Of a stretch of DNA of 9,779 bases, positions 1 to 7,219 are shown in pieces. The notes beneath the pieces were generated by a model, which worked only from the letters and a program-made list of their open reading frames with translations, searched no databases and was not told the DNA's origin. Source of the DNA: CAZAFM01 sp964484395. Lineage in GTDB: Bacteria > Campylobacterota > Campylobacteria > Campylobacterales > CAZAFM01. The stretch is from the NCBI GenBank assembly GCA_964484395.1, contig CAZAFM010000083.1:1-9779 (forward strand), read 5' to 3'. The position numbers and the translations under genes were made by a program. Each line of letters starts with the position of its first letter. Positions within the stretch are counted from its first letter, which is position 1.

Positions 1-304
1 GCAGATGGAAGAAGATGCTATTGAGATGTTTGAGAGAGCGGTTGAGACTGAGATAAAGTGGGGAGAGTATATCACCCAGAGTCAAATACTTGGTCTTACA
101 CCAGATATTATCGAAAAATACATCAAATATCTAGCAGATGATAGACTAAGTAAAGTGGGGTTACCAAAGCTATATAATGAGACCCATCCTATTAAGTGGG
201 TAGATAAATTTTCACAATTCAATGACCAAAGGACAAACTTTTTTGAAGGAAATGTTACAAACTACTCAAAAGGAAGTATAAGCTTTGATGACGACTTCTT
301 TTAA
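1..304 (+). CDS. nrdB: Ribonucleoside-diphosphate reductase beta subunit (R2), C-terminal part
   Basis: This is the last 100 or so residues of the class I ribonucleotide reductase small subunit; the gene begins before the window and the frame is open from base 2. R2 carries the metal/radical cofactor that lets the large subunit NrdA reduce ribonucleotides to deoxyribonucleotides in the cytoplasm. The visible part has the family's C-terminal signature: a helical block with ILGLTPDIIEKYIKYLADDRL, cut here to ILGLTPDIIEKYIKYLADD, then RTNFFEGNVTNYSKG and the acidic-aromatic tail SFDDDFF, the type of tail that docks into R1. The diiron ligands and radical tyrosine lie upstream and cannot be inspected, so the subclass (Ia or Ic) is open. 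The next gene starts inside its last codons, so the two are probably co-transcribed. Identification is firm. Confidence 0.93.
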   Translation, partial: QMEEDAIEMFERAVETEIKWGEYITQSQILGLTPDIIEKYIKYLADDRLSKVGLPKLYNETHPIKWVDKFSQFNDQRTNFFEGNVTNYSKGSISFDDDFF

Positions 305-1016
305 AAGTCTACACGCACTACTAATTAAAACAGAAGAGAGTTTTGAAACAAATCTCCAAAAAGTAGAAAGAGCACTTCAAGACTCTCCGCTAAACTCCAT
401 AGTAGTAGCTCCTGAAGTTGCTATGAGCGGGTTTTGCTATGATAGGTTTGAAGAGGCAGCCATGTTTTCAGAGATAGCCAAAGAGAGGCTAAAAGAGCTA
501 ACTAGCCAAAAGTGTTTTGTCACCACCCTTATAGAAAAAGAGGGTGAGAAGTACTACAACAATCTCTACTGTTTTTTTGATAAACAGATAGTTCATAAGC
601 AGTCAAAACATAAGCTTTTTTTACTAGGAGATGAACAGAGATATTTTAGCAAAGGTGATGATAAGCAGATAAAAATCATTGAGATAGATGGACTTAGAGT
701 TGGGTTTCTTATCTGTTTTGAGCTAAGATTTATAGAGCTGTGGGAGAGGCTAAAAGGAGCCGAAGTTATAGTTGTTCCTGCTATGTGGGGAGAGCAGCGT
801 AGGGAGCATTTTATAACTCTATGTAGAGGCCTAGCACTTCTTCTGCAATGTGTAGTTATATCTTGTAACTCAGAAAACAAAGAGTATCAAGGAGGCTCAA
901 TTATAGCAACTCCAAACGGTGATATACATACTCAAAATGCTAATACAATAACCGCCTCATTAGAGATAAAAGATATAAAAATCTTTAGAAGATATTTAGA
1001 TGTAGGGATAAGATGA
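288..1016 (+). CDS. Carbon-nitrogen hydrolase (nitrilase superfamily)
   Basis: A 242-residue cytoplasmic amidohydrolase of the nitrilase superfamily, which cleaves non-peptide C-N bonds by a Glu-Lys-Cys mechanism. All three catalytic residues are visible: Glu43 in VVAPEVAMSGF, Lys107 in KHKLF, and Cys143 in LICFELRF, matching the family CxxxRF pattern. A second conserved block, VIVVPAMWGEQRREHF, follows. The length is at the short end of the family but covers the whole fold. ATG 288 is chosen over the adjacent in-frame TTG 285; AGGAAG at 271-276 can serve either. The gene overlaps the end of nrdB by 17 bp and ends in an ATGA overlap with pcm, so translation is probably coupled. The substrate cannot be read from sequence; omega-amidase or a metabolite-repair amidase such as deaminated-glutathione amidase are possibilities known for the superfamily. 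Confidence 0.9.
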   Translation: MTTSFKSLHALLIKTEESFETNLQKVERALQDSPLNSIVVAPEVAMSGFCYDRFEEAAMFSEIAKERLKELTSQKCFVTTLIEKEGEKYYNNLYCFFDKQIVHKQSKHKLFLLGDEQRYFSKGDDKQIKIIEIDGLRVGFLICFELRFIELWERLKGAEVIVVPAMWGEQRREHFITLCRGLALLLQCVVISCNSENKEYQGGSIIATPNGDIHTQNANTITASLEIKDIKIFRRYLDVGIR

Positions 1017-1645
1017 GGGCTCATCTATCTGATATAAAGCTAGCAGAAGAGATAGATGCTATTTTTCCACTATGCCCAGAGGTCAAAGAGGCAATAGGCT
1101 CTATCTCAAGGGCTCATTTTTTAGGTAATGGACTAAAAAAATATGCATACAAAATAGACGCTCTCCCTATAGGTGATAAGCAATTTATCAGCTCTCCTTT
1201 GACAGTGGCTAAGATGAGTGAGTATATAGAACATGCTGGTGCTGACTCAGTCTTAGAGATTGGGTGCGGAAGTGGATATCAAGCAGCTGTTTTAAGTAAG
1301 CTTATAAGACGGGTTTTTAGCATAGAGCGCATAGGCTCACTTCTAAGAGAGGCAAGAGATAGAATAAAAAGCTCTGGAATTACAAACATAAACACAAGAC
1401 TAGATGATGGACTTCTAGGATGGAGGGAGTTTGCACCATATGATAGAGTACTTTTTAGTGCTGCAACTGAGCACCTCCCTCAAAGCATCATAGACCAAGT
1501 AAGTGATGGAGGTATCATAGTTGCCCCTATAAAAAAAGGCGATAAACAGTTTATCACACGATACTACAAGCACAACAACACACTCACTCAGGAGATTCTA
1601 GAGGAGTGTGAGTTTGTACCTATCTTGAATGGGAAGGAGAGTTAA
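1013..1645 (+). CDS. pcm: Protein-L-isoaspartate O-methyltransferase
   Basis: A 210-residue cytoplasmic repair enzyme that uses S-adenosylmethionine to methylate isoaspartyl residues in aged proteins, starting their return to normal aspartate. The family pattern is complete: ISSPLTVAKM at 59-68 (the PCMT substrate-side motif), the SAM-binding motif I VLEIGCGSGYQAAVLS at 80-95, an acidic end of beta 2 (SIER, 103-106), APYDRVLFSAA at 141-151, and a C-terminal FVPIL at 201-205. The ATG overlaps the TGA of the preceding amidohydrolase (ATGA, 1013-1016), with AGGGA at 1004-1008 as a ribosome binding site. The stop codon lies in the TTAA that also encodes the stop of the convergent cytochrome gene, so there is no room for a terminator between them. 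It is probably the last gene of the nrdB transcript. Confidence 0.95.
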   Translation: MRAHLSDIKLAEEIDAIFPLCPEVKEAIGSISRAHFLGNGLKKYAYKIDALPIGDKQFISSPLTVAKMSEYIEHAGADSVLEIGCGSGYQAAVLSKLIRRVFSIERIGSLLREARDRIKSSGITNINTRLDDGLLGWREFAPYDRVLFSAATEHLPQSIIDQVSDGGIIVAPIKKGDKQFITRYYKHNNTLTQEILEECEFVPILNGKES

Positions 1646-2565
1646 TTTATAACCTTATCACCACGAATTTTATCTATATCTAATCCAAAAGCCTTGAAAT
1701 TATCTCTGACACTTCCAGTAGATGATTTAACTTTTGAGTTATAAACCCCTGCATCTTTATCTAGCAAGTGATCTTTTAGATTAAAGCTAGGTCTAGGCTG
1801 AGCATCTATATAGATAGCTAGTGCTACTGCTTCATCATCATTTAGTGTTGCTTGATTATAAGGCATATTGTACTCCATCCATGTAGCTAGCTTGTGAAGC
1901 TTACTTAGTCCTGCTCCTGCGTTGTATGACTTATCACCCCATAGTGGTGGCATAGTCCCAACTCCAGCTCCATTTTCACCATGACACATAGAGCATTTCT
2001 TAGCATAGAGCTTTTTGCCCTCTTTGTATGTTGTGTTTGTAGCTTTTTTTATCTTCTCTACTATATTTTTATCAGGCCAGATGTGAGAGTAGTATGGGGT
2101 GACTGTTTTTTCATCACTCATTTTTATAGGAAGCCCAGTTGAAAGCCAAGTAACATATGTAGCCATAGCAATAGAGACTTTAGAATCAATAGGAGGTCTT
2201 TTACCATTCATACTTCTCATAAAGCAGTTATCTATCCTATCTTGCAGGGTCTGTATACTATCCTCTCTACTTGAGTATGCTGGAAACACTGTAGCAGTTC
2301 CTATAAATGTCCCAACTGTCTTTGTCTTGCCATTTTGTAAATGGCAGCTTGTACATTGAAGTGAATTTCCAACATACTCTTTTGATAGTGGGTGAGTGTT
2401 GGTTTTTTCGATGATAGCTTCACCTAGTTTTACCATCTCACCTAGTTTTCCTTTTGGATACTCTTTTGGAGCATCTGGTACATTTGGAATTACTATACTT
2501 CTATGTGTGTTTTGAGCTAGTAGCAAAGTCGCCGTAGCTAGCAGTGTTAGCAGTAGTTTACTCAT
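1642..2565 (-). CDS. tsdA: Dihaem cytochrome c, TsdA-type thiosulfate dehydrogenase / tetrathionate reductase
   Basis: A 307-residue exported dihaem cytochrome c. The N-terminus is a signal peptide (MSKLLLTLLATATLLLAQ). There are two haem attachment sites, CTSCH at 71-75 and CSMCH at 191-195. Between them, DRIDNCFMRSMNG (109-121) matches the TsdA block whose Cys (here Cys114) is the unusual distal ligand of haem 1; PPLWGDKSYNAGAG (206-219) and YNMP with Asn233-Met234 resemble the haem 2 region of Campylobacter jejuni TsdA. TsdA interconverts thiosulfate and tetrathionate in the periplasm; the preferred direction differs between species. A 45-residue tail follows the second domain. GGAGG at 2575-2571 sits 5 nt before the ATG. 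It lies 76 bp downstream of the MnmC2-like gene; no tsdB-like partner is visible. The generic family is certain; the TsdA assignment rests on remembered motifs. Confidence 0.8.
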   Translation of the reverse strand: MSKLLLTLLATATLLLAQNTHRSIVIPNVPDAPKEYPKGKLGEMVKLGEAIIEKTNTHPLSKEYVGNSLQCTSCHLQNGKTKTVGTFIGTATVFPAYSSREDSIQTLQDRIDNCFMRSMNGKRPPIDSKVSIAMATYVTWLSTGLPIKMSDEKTVTPYYSHIWPDKNIVEKIKKATNTTYKEGKKLYAKKCSMCHGENGAGVGTMPPLWGDKSYNAGAGLSKLHKLATWMEYNMPYNQATLNDDEAVALAIYIDAQPRPSFNLKDHLLDKDAGVYNSKVKSSTGSVRDNFKAFGLDIDKIRGDKVIN

Positions 2566-2641
2566 CTATCCCTCCATGTTTAGTTTTATCATCTTATCAA
2601 ACTTCATATAAATCTAAAGCAAGAAAACAAAAGATAGTATT

Positions 2642-3697
2642 TTATCTCTTTCTAAAGTATCTAAAAAGTAGCCTATCTGAGTCTAGCTCTCTTGGAATGG
2701 GACTCTTTTTTTCTATATGCTCTATGAGAATATCTGCACATAGTGGAGCATAGACAAAGCCTCTAGCTCCTAGTCCATTTAGTAGATATACTCCATCTAT
2801 ATACTTTAGCTTTTCACTACTCCATCTTTTTGAGTGCAGATAGCGACTATCAAGCTTCCTTGCTTCATCTACATCAACTAGCTTTCCTATTATAGGGAAG
2901 TGATCTTTGCTTGTAGCCCTAGCACCTCCTAATATGTTTTCTATCTTAAACTCAAAGCCTAGTAGCTCTTTTGCACTTTTTATAAGCTTTTTCCCGCCAT
3001 CTTTTTCATACTCTTCTTGGCTTCTATGATGAGTAGCTCCTATAGCGAAGCTTCCTCTTTTTCTAGTGGCTGAGAGTGATATATCTCCATTTAGATTAAA
3101 CCCACACTCTTGCTTGCTTAGACACTCCAAGCGATGTCCATAAACTGGCGTAATGTCTATGTATTCAGGAAGTAGCTCAGTTTGAACTCCTGTGGTTAGG
3201 ATGATGTTTTTAGCTTCAATCTTACTATATGAGTCTATGTTTTTTTGCTCAAACTCTATGGTGTTTTCTATCTCTTTTTTTAGCTTCCAAACATCAAGAA
3301 TAGCTCCATCCCTAAAAAAATAGCCCTCTTCTCTCTGTTTTAGTAGATCTCCACTCTCTTTTATTTCAAAAGGTAGCTCTATATACTCCTCATACTCCCT
3401 AAACTTCTCCTCTCCACCCTTGCTTTTTTTAGGTAGCATGAGGACTCCTCTTTTATCCAAACAGTCAAAAAAGTGCGTTTCAAAAAACCTCAAAGAGTGC
3501 AGTAGTGATGAGTTTATTAGCTTATCAAGGGGATAGTTTTTGCCTAACTTTGGTGAAAAAAATGCCCCAGCAACACTACTAGCACCTTCAAGAACTCCAT
3601 CTTTGTCATAGAGTTTTACACTTCTTCCTTTCTCCTTTAGCTTGAGGGCTAAAACTACTCCAGCAGCCCCAGCACCAACTATCGCATAATCAAACAC
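2642..3697 (-). CDS. Stand-alone MnmC2-like FAD-dependent oxidoreductase
   Basis: A 351-residue FAD-dependent oxidoreductase of the D-amino-acid-oxidase (DAO) fold. The N-terminal dinucleotide motif is GAGAAG at 8-13 (IVGAGAAGVVLALKL), with the acidic residue ending beta 2 at Asp31. The C-terminal half resembles the oxidase domain of MnmC: RATSKDHFPIIG at 260-271 and NGLGARGFVYAPLCAD at 307-322, followed by PIPRELD and a basic end. MnmC2 removes the carboxymethyl group from cmnm5(s2)U at tRNA position 34 to give nm5(s2)U. The methyltransferase (MnmD) domain that is fused in the bifunctional enzyme is absent here. The start is GTG at 3697-3695, overlapping the last 8 bp of glyS, with only a weak AAAGAGA upstream, so translation probably depends on glyS. 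A different DAO-family substrate (for example glycine or another amine) cannot be excluded. Confidence 0.78.
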   Translation of the reverse strand: MFDYAIVGAGAAGVVLALKLKEKGRSVKLYDKDGVLEGASSVAGAFFSPKLGKNYPLDKLINSSLLHSLRFFETHFFDCLDKRGVLMLPKKSKGGEEKFREYEEYIELPFEIKESGDLLKQREEGYFFRDGAILDVWKLKKEIENTIEFEQKNIDSYSKIEAKNIILTTGVQTELLPEYIDITPVYGHRLECLSKQECGFNLNGDISLSATRKRGSFAIGATHHRSQEEYEKDGGKKLIKSAKELLGFEFKIENILGGARATSKDHFPIIGKLVDVDEARKLDSRYLHSKRWSSEKLKYIDGVYLLNGLGARGFVYAPLCADILIEHIEKKSPIPRELDSDRLLFRYFRKR

Positions 3698-5738
3698 TTA
3701 TCTCTTTAATATCAGCCACTGCTTTAAAAGAGGCATATATAGAGCCTATGAGTGCTTTTCTGTTCTCTCTTATCTTCTCATCCTCAACATTTACCATCAC
3801 ACCATCAAAAAATCTATCTATATCAGATTTTAGTGAAAAAAGAGCCTTTAGCCTCTGCTCATATCCTCCGCTTAACTCATGCTTTGCCATCTCATAAGAT
3901 GTAAAAAGTTTTCTCTCTTCATCTTTTTCAAAAAGTGAGCTATCTACACTTTTTAGAGTATTTAAATCCATATCCTTTGAGATATTTGCAACCCTCTTAA
4001 ATGTAGAGAAGTCATCCTTGAACCCATCCTCTTTTGTCACAACATCTAAAGCCTCAACCTTTAACATGAGCTCTAGCAAGTCTCTCTCACCACTAGCTAT
4101 GACTGATTTTATAATAGAAGGGTTTATCTCATAAAGCGCAAAAACCCTCTCTTGAATAAACTCCAAAACCATAGATATGTCAAACTCTTTGTAACTATCT
4201 TTTATAGTATCAAAAAGCTCTTCTAGCTGAAGCGGGATACTGTGAGCTTTGATGATTTTTAGAACACCTAGAGCTGCCCTCCTTAGTGCATAGGGATCTT
4301 TGTTTCCACTAGGAATCATACCTAATGAGAAAAAGGCAAATATCGTGTCAAGCTTCCCACTTAGCGCAACTATAGAGGCTAAAAGCGAGCTTGGAAGCTC
4401 ACTGCTTTCACCTATTGGAAGATACTGCTCTTTTAAGGCAGTAACTATAGAGTTATCATATCCACTCTCTTTAGCATAGTAGCTACCCATCACACCTTGA
4501 AGCTCAGTGAACTCATACACCATCTCACTTACAAGGTCTGCCTTTGAGAGGTTGATACTCTCTTTTAGCTTTATTTCCGCATCTAAGCTATCACATTTTA
4601 GCTCTTCACTCACTCTTTGTTCTATGCTTTTAAAAAGACGCTGTGCAATTCTCTCCTCTCTTTGTACTTTATCATACATAGAGCCTAGGTTTTTGATAAA
4701 AGCTACATCTTTTAGAGCTTCTGGATTTAGTCCATTTGCAAGGTCATTATCATAGAAAAAAAGTGCATCTGAGAGCCTAGCTCTAAAAACTCTCTCATTT
4801 CCAGCAACTACTTTTGAGAAGTCTTGACATAGAGCATTACTAACTACTAAAAATCTAGGGGCGATATTTTCACCCTCATATAGTGCGAAGTATCGCTGAT
4901 GCTCTTTCATAGAGGTCGCTATGACTTCTTTTGGAAGTCTTAAAAACTCATCATCTATAGAACCCAAAAGAGCCGTTGGATACTCTGTGATAGAGACTAC
5001 CTCATCTAGAAGCTCTCTATCTATATCTACCTTAAAGCCACTTTTTTTCTCTATCTCATCCATCTGTTCTGTGATGATTTTTTCTCTTTTTGCTTGGTCA
5101 TATATGACATGCAAACTCTCTAACTTCTCAAAAAAGCTACCACTATCCTCTATCTCTATTTTTTTATCAAGATAGACCATATGTCCTCTACTAAACTTAG
5201 AGCTCCTAATATCAAAAAGCTCAACATCAAGAACCTCTCTGCCTGAAATAGCAAGTAGCCATTTTATAGGACGGATAAAGCTCTCACTTCTATCTCTCCA
5301 CCTCATTGAACGCCCAAAGTTTAAAGAGGAGATGAAGGTAGATAAAAGCTCTTGAAGTACTTCGCATGAAGGCTTTCCTTGGTTTATCTTTTTAAAGTAA
5401 AGTACCTCTTTATTGTTTTTTTCAGCTCTACTTAGAGCTTCTAGCTCTACTCCGCATTTCTTTGCAAATCCTAAAGCTGCCTTTGTAGGCTCACCATCTT
5501 TATAAGCAGCCACCAAAGGGGGTCCATAGAGTTCAAGCACTTCATCTTCTTGGTTCAAAGGAAAGTTTTTTGAAAAAAATATAAATCGTCTAGGAGTATA
5601 AAAGAAGTCAAAGTCAAAACTAAGTCTACAAGACTCTTGAGCTTTTTTGAATTTTGGTATGATGTTTTTAAGCTCTTTTAGTAAAGGTAGAGCGGGAAGC
5701 TCTTCAAAACCTATCTCAACAACTAACTCTTTTTGCAT
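3690..5738 (-). CDS. glyS: Glycyl-tRNA synthetase beta subunit
   Basis: The 682-residue beta subunit of the bacterial alpha2beta2-type glycyl-tRNA synthetase, which with GlyQ charges tRNA-Gly in the cytoplasm; the beta chain supplies most of the tRNA recognition. Family landmarks in order: VEIGFEELPALPL at 7-19, FYTPRR at 46-51, SMRW at 144-147, EYPTALLG at 252-259 and KEHQRYFALY at 278-287, NERVFRARLSDALFFYDND at 314-332, VSEMVYEFTELQGVMG at 403-418, DPYALRRAALGVLKII at 481-496, and the anticodon-binding C-terminus with FFDGVMVN at 643-650. The length is typical. ATG at 5738 is preceded by AAGGAAA (5753-5747) at 8 nt. glyQ is not in the window, so the subunits are unlinked here, unlike the glyQS operons of many bacteria. 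It heads the transcript that includes the MnmC2-like gene. Confidence 0.97.
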   Translation of the reverse strand: MQKELVVEIGFEELPALPLLKELKNIIPKFKKAQESCRLSFDFDFFYTPRRFIFFSKNFPLNQEDEVLELYGPPLVAAYKDGEPTKAALGFAKKCGVELEALSRAEKNNKEVLYFKKINQGKPSCEVLQELLSTFISSLNFGRSMRWRDRSESFIRPIKWLLAISGREVLDVELFDIRSSKFSRGHMVYLDKKIEIEDSGSFFEKLESLHVIYDQAKREKIITEQMDEIEKKSGFKVDIDRELLDEVVSITEYPTALLGSIDDEFLRLPKEVIATSMKEHQRYFALYEGENIAPRFLVVSNALCQDFSKVVAGNERVFRARLSDALFFYDNDLANGLNPEALKDVAFIKNLGSMYDKVQREERIAQRLFKSIEQRVSEELKCDSLDAEIKLKESINLSKADLVSEMVYEFTELQGVMGSYYAKESGYDNSIVTALKEQYLPIGESSELPSSLLASIVALSGKLDTIFAFFSLGMIPSGNKDPYALRRAALGVLKIIKAHSIPLQLEELFDTIKDSYKEFDISMVLEFIQERVFALYEINPSIIKSVIASGERDLLELMLKVEALDVVTKEDGFKDDFSTFKRVANISKDMDLNTLKSVDSSLFEKDEERKLFTSYEMAKHELSGGYEQRLKALFSLKSDIDRFFDGVMVNVEDEKIRENRKALIGSIYASFKAVADIKEISV

Positions 5739-5761
5739 TAAATTGATTTCCTTGCTATAAT
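5733..5761 (+). promoter_or_regulatory. Candidate sigma-70 promoter for the exported lysozyme-fold/receiver operon
   Basis: An extended -10, TGCTATAAT (5753-5761), with a consensus TATAAT and the TG one base upstream, lies 17 nt after TTGCAT (5733-5738), a half-matching -35. It would start transcription near 5768, giving a leader of about 50 nt before the ATG at 5820. The -35 overlaps the complementary glyS start codon. Found by eye; not tested. Confidence 0.5.
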
Positions 5762-5784
5762 TTCTAATCGCTTAAACTCAGGTC

Positions 5785-5793
5785 ATTTTAGCA
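5785..5793 (-). promoter_or_regulatory. Candidate extended -10 for glyS
   Basis: Read on the minus strand, TGCTAAAAT (5793-5785) fits an extended -10 with no clear -35, as is common in Campylobacterota. Transcription would start near 5778, about 40 nt before the glyS ATG. The element lies inside a small dyad, CATTTT-AGC-AAAATG (5784-5798), which could be an operator or chance in A+T-rich DNA. Confidence 0.35.
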
Positions 5794-5819
5794 AAATGGC
5801 TATAAAATCAGGATAAATA

Positions 5820-6476
5820 ATGCTTAGAGTAATTCTTCTAGTGGTAATTTTCATGGGAATATCAGAGGCTAGTAGACTTGATATTAAAAACAAGTGTGTA
5901 GGCAGTGTAGAGAGCTTCAGTGCTGCTCAAAAAGAGACTATTATAAAAGCCATAGAGTTTGGAAACAAACACAACCTAGGATACACACTAGCAGCCATTG
6001 CTTGGCAAGAGTCATGTGCAGGAGAGTATCTTGTCAACTTCCAAGACCCAAGTGCTGGTGTATTTCATGCATATATACCAAACCTTATGAGGAAGTATAA
6101 AAACTTAAGAGATAATGGATTTACTGTAAACATGGTAGGTCAAAAACTCATAAATGACTTTAATTTCTCAGCACAAGAGGCGATAAATGAGCTAAAATAT
6201 TGGGAAAAAATACATAAAGGCAAGTGGGAAAATATGGTAAAGTCCTACAACAAAGGATTTAGCTGGGAAAAAAATCAAGTAGCAGCAAAAAAAGCTCAAA
6301 ACTACTATCTCTCCCTCTCTTCAAAAGTCAGAAAGCTAAAAAGATACTTTGAAAAAAATAGTATAAACCAAATATTAGTAGCCAGACAAAACCCCGACAT
6401 TCCAATATATAAAAACAAAAAAAACAACTTTAATGAGCAAAACAAGCTTGCAGAATTTATAATGATAGAGTACTAG
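5820..6476 (+). CDS. Exported lysozyme-fold protein, probable lytic-transglycosylase-like (SLT) enzyme
   Basis: A 218-residue protein with a short hydrophobic N-terminal signal (MLRVILLVVIFMGISEAS), so probably periplasmic. Two features recall SLT-type lytic transglycosylases, which cleave the glycan strands of peptidoglycan: the helix LAAIAWQESCAG at 58-69, with Glu64 in the place of the catalytic glutamate of the usual QES motif, and SYNKGF at 142-147, resembling the AYNxG motif. The usual GA-GL-Q block between them is replaced by PSAGVFHAYIPN, so the match is partial. Cys26 and Cys66 could form a disulfide. The last 45 residues are basic and Asn-rich, without a recognised domain. AGGA at 5810-5813 lies 6 nt before the ATG. 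The receiver gene starts 10 bp after its stop, suggesting an operon. It could be a non-enzymatic or divergent lysozyme-fold protein. Confidence 0.68.
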   Translation: MLRVILLVVIFMGISEASRLDIKNKCVGSVESFSAAQKETIIKAIEFGNKHNLGYTLAAIAWQESCAGEYLVNFQDPSAGVFHAYIPNLMRKYKNLRDNGFTVNMVGQKLINDFNFSAQEAINELKYWEKIHKGKWENMVKSYNKGFSWEKNQVAAKKAQNYYLSLSSKVRKLKRYFEKNSINQILVARQNPDIPIYKNKKNNFNEQNKLAEFIMIEY

Positions 6477-6486
6477 AGGAGTATAT

Positions 6487-7219
6487 ATGCTAAGATGTCT
6501 CATAGCCGATGATAGTCAAACCATGAGGAAGATAATAAAAGCAAATCTTGAAAAATGTGGTATAAAAAAAATAGAAGAAGCAGTTGATGGTGCTCAAGCC
6601 ATTCAAAAATTCGCATCAATGAAAGGTGTGGATATAATGTTTTTGGATATAAATATGCCCATAAAAACAGGGAAAGAGGTAGTTGAGCTACTAGGACAAA
6701 GAAAGATGTTAGATGATACAAGAATTATCATAATCTCTACAGATATTGGAGCTGAAAATAAAGCTTTTTTTCTCAAACACAACATTACAGACTTTATACC
6801 AAAGCCCTTTAATATAAATTCTTTTAACGAAATAGTAACTCCCCTACTTGAAAACACAAAGAAGAGTGATGAGACTGAAGATAGTGTAATCGCTGTTGAA
6901 AAGAGCCTAAGTAATAGTGAATATAGCCTAAAATGCCAAACAGGAAACATTATTTTAGAAGGAAAAGATGGTACCATCTCAATAAACATCAAAAGAGCAA
7001 TCCAAGTCGGAGCACTTGAAGCTGACCTAGAGTCACTAAAAACCGAACCCAAAGAGGATATGAAACTACTAAATGAAACACTCACATCNNNNNNNNNNNN
7101 NNNNNNNNNNNNNNNNNNNNNNNNNNNNNNNNNNNNNNNNNNNNNNNNNNNNNNNNNNNNNNNNNNNNNNNNNNNNNNNNNNNNNNNNTGAAACACTCAC
7201 ATCCCCTAAACACAAATAA
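6487..7219 (+). CDS. CheY-like response regulator with unrecognised C-terminal tail, interrupted by an assembly gap
   Basis: The N-terminal 120 residues form a complete phosphoacceptor receiver domain: acidic pair Asp8-Asp9, phosphorylated Asp54 in FLDINMP, Ser84 in IIISTD, and Lys106 in IPKPF. The remaining 80 or so residues (acidic linker DETEDS, then NIILEGKDGTISINIKRAIQ, then an acidic Glu/Lys-rich end) match no output domain I recognise; no helix-turn-helix, GGDEF or EAL motif is seen. GAGGAG at 6476-6481 lies 5 nt before the ATG. Real sequence is read to 7088, where 100 Ns begin. If the 15-bp duplicated flanks of the gap are merged, the frame continues LTSPKHK and stops at TAA 7217-7219, giving 205 residues. 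The literal TGA at 7189 depends on the arbitrary N count. No histidine kinase is nearby. Confidence 0.82.
7074..7203. repeat. 15-bp direct repeat flanking the gap
   Basis: TGAAACACTCACATC occurs at 7074-7088, directly against the left edge of the N run, and again at 7189-7203, directly against its right edge. Placement exactly at both contig ends points to one locus represented twice; a true tandem copy or a repeat-bounded insertion in the gap is the alternative. Confidence 0.9.
7089..7188. other. Scaffold gap of exactly 100 Ns
   Basis: One hundred consecutive Ns, a size commonly used for a gap of unknown length. The 15 bases before it (7074-7088) equal the 15 after it (7189-7203), so the two contig ends may simply overlap. 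Confidence 0.99.

Noticed and set aside
2566..2641. Separate promoter for the tsdA-like gene (TGATAAGAT on the minus strand)
   Set aside because: It fits an extended -10 loosely but has no -35 and lies in very A+T-rich DNA. The gene may equally be read from the glyS transcript, so it is not listed as a feature.
6603..7196. Long open frame on the minus strand opposite the receiver gene, including the Ns
   Set aside because: It is antisense to a gene with a complete receiver motif set, and its apparent length depends on 100 undetermined bases.
7074..7203. Start of a CRISPR array or tandem repeat array
   Set aside because: Only two copies exist, both exactly at the contig ends, with no regular spacers.
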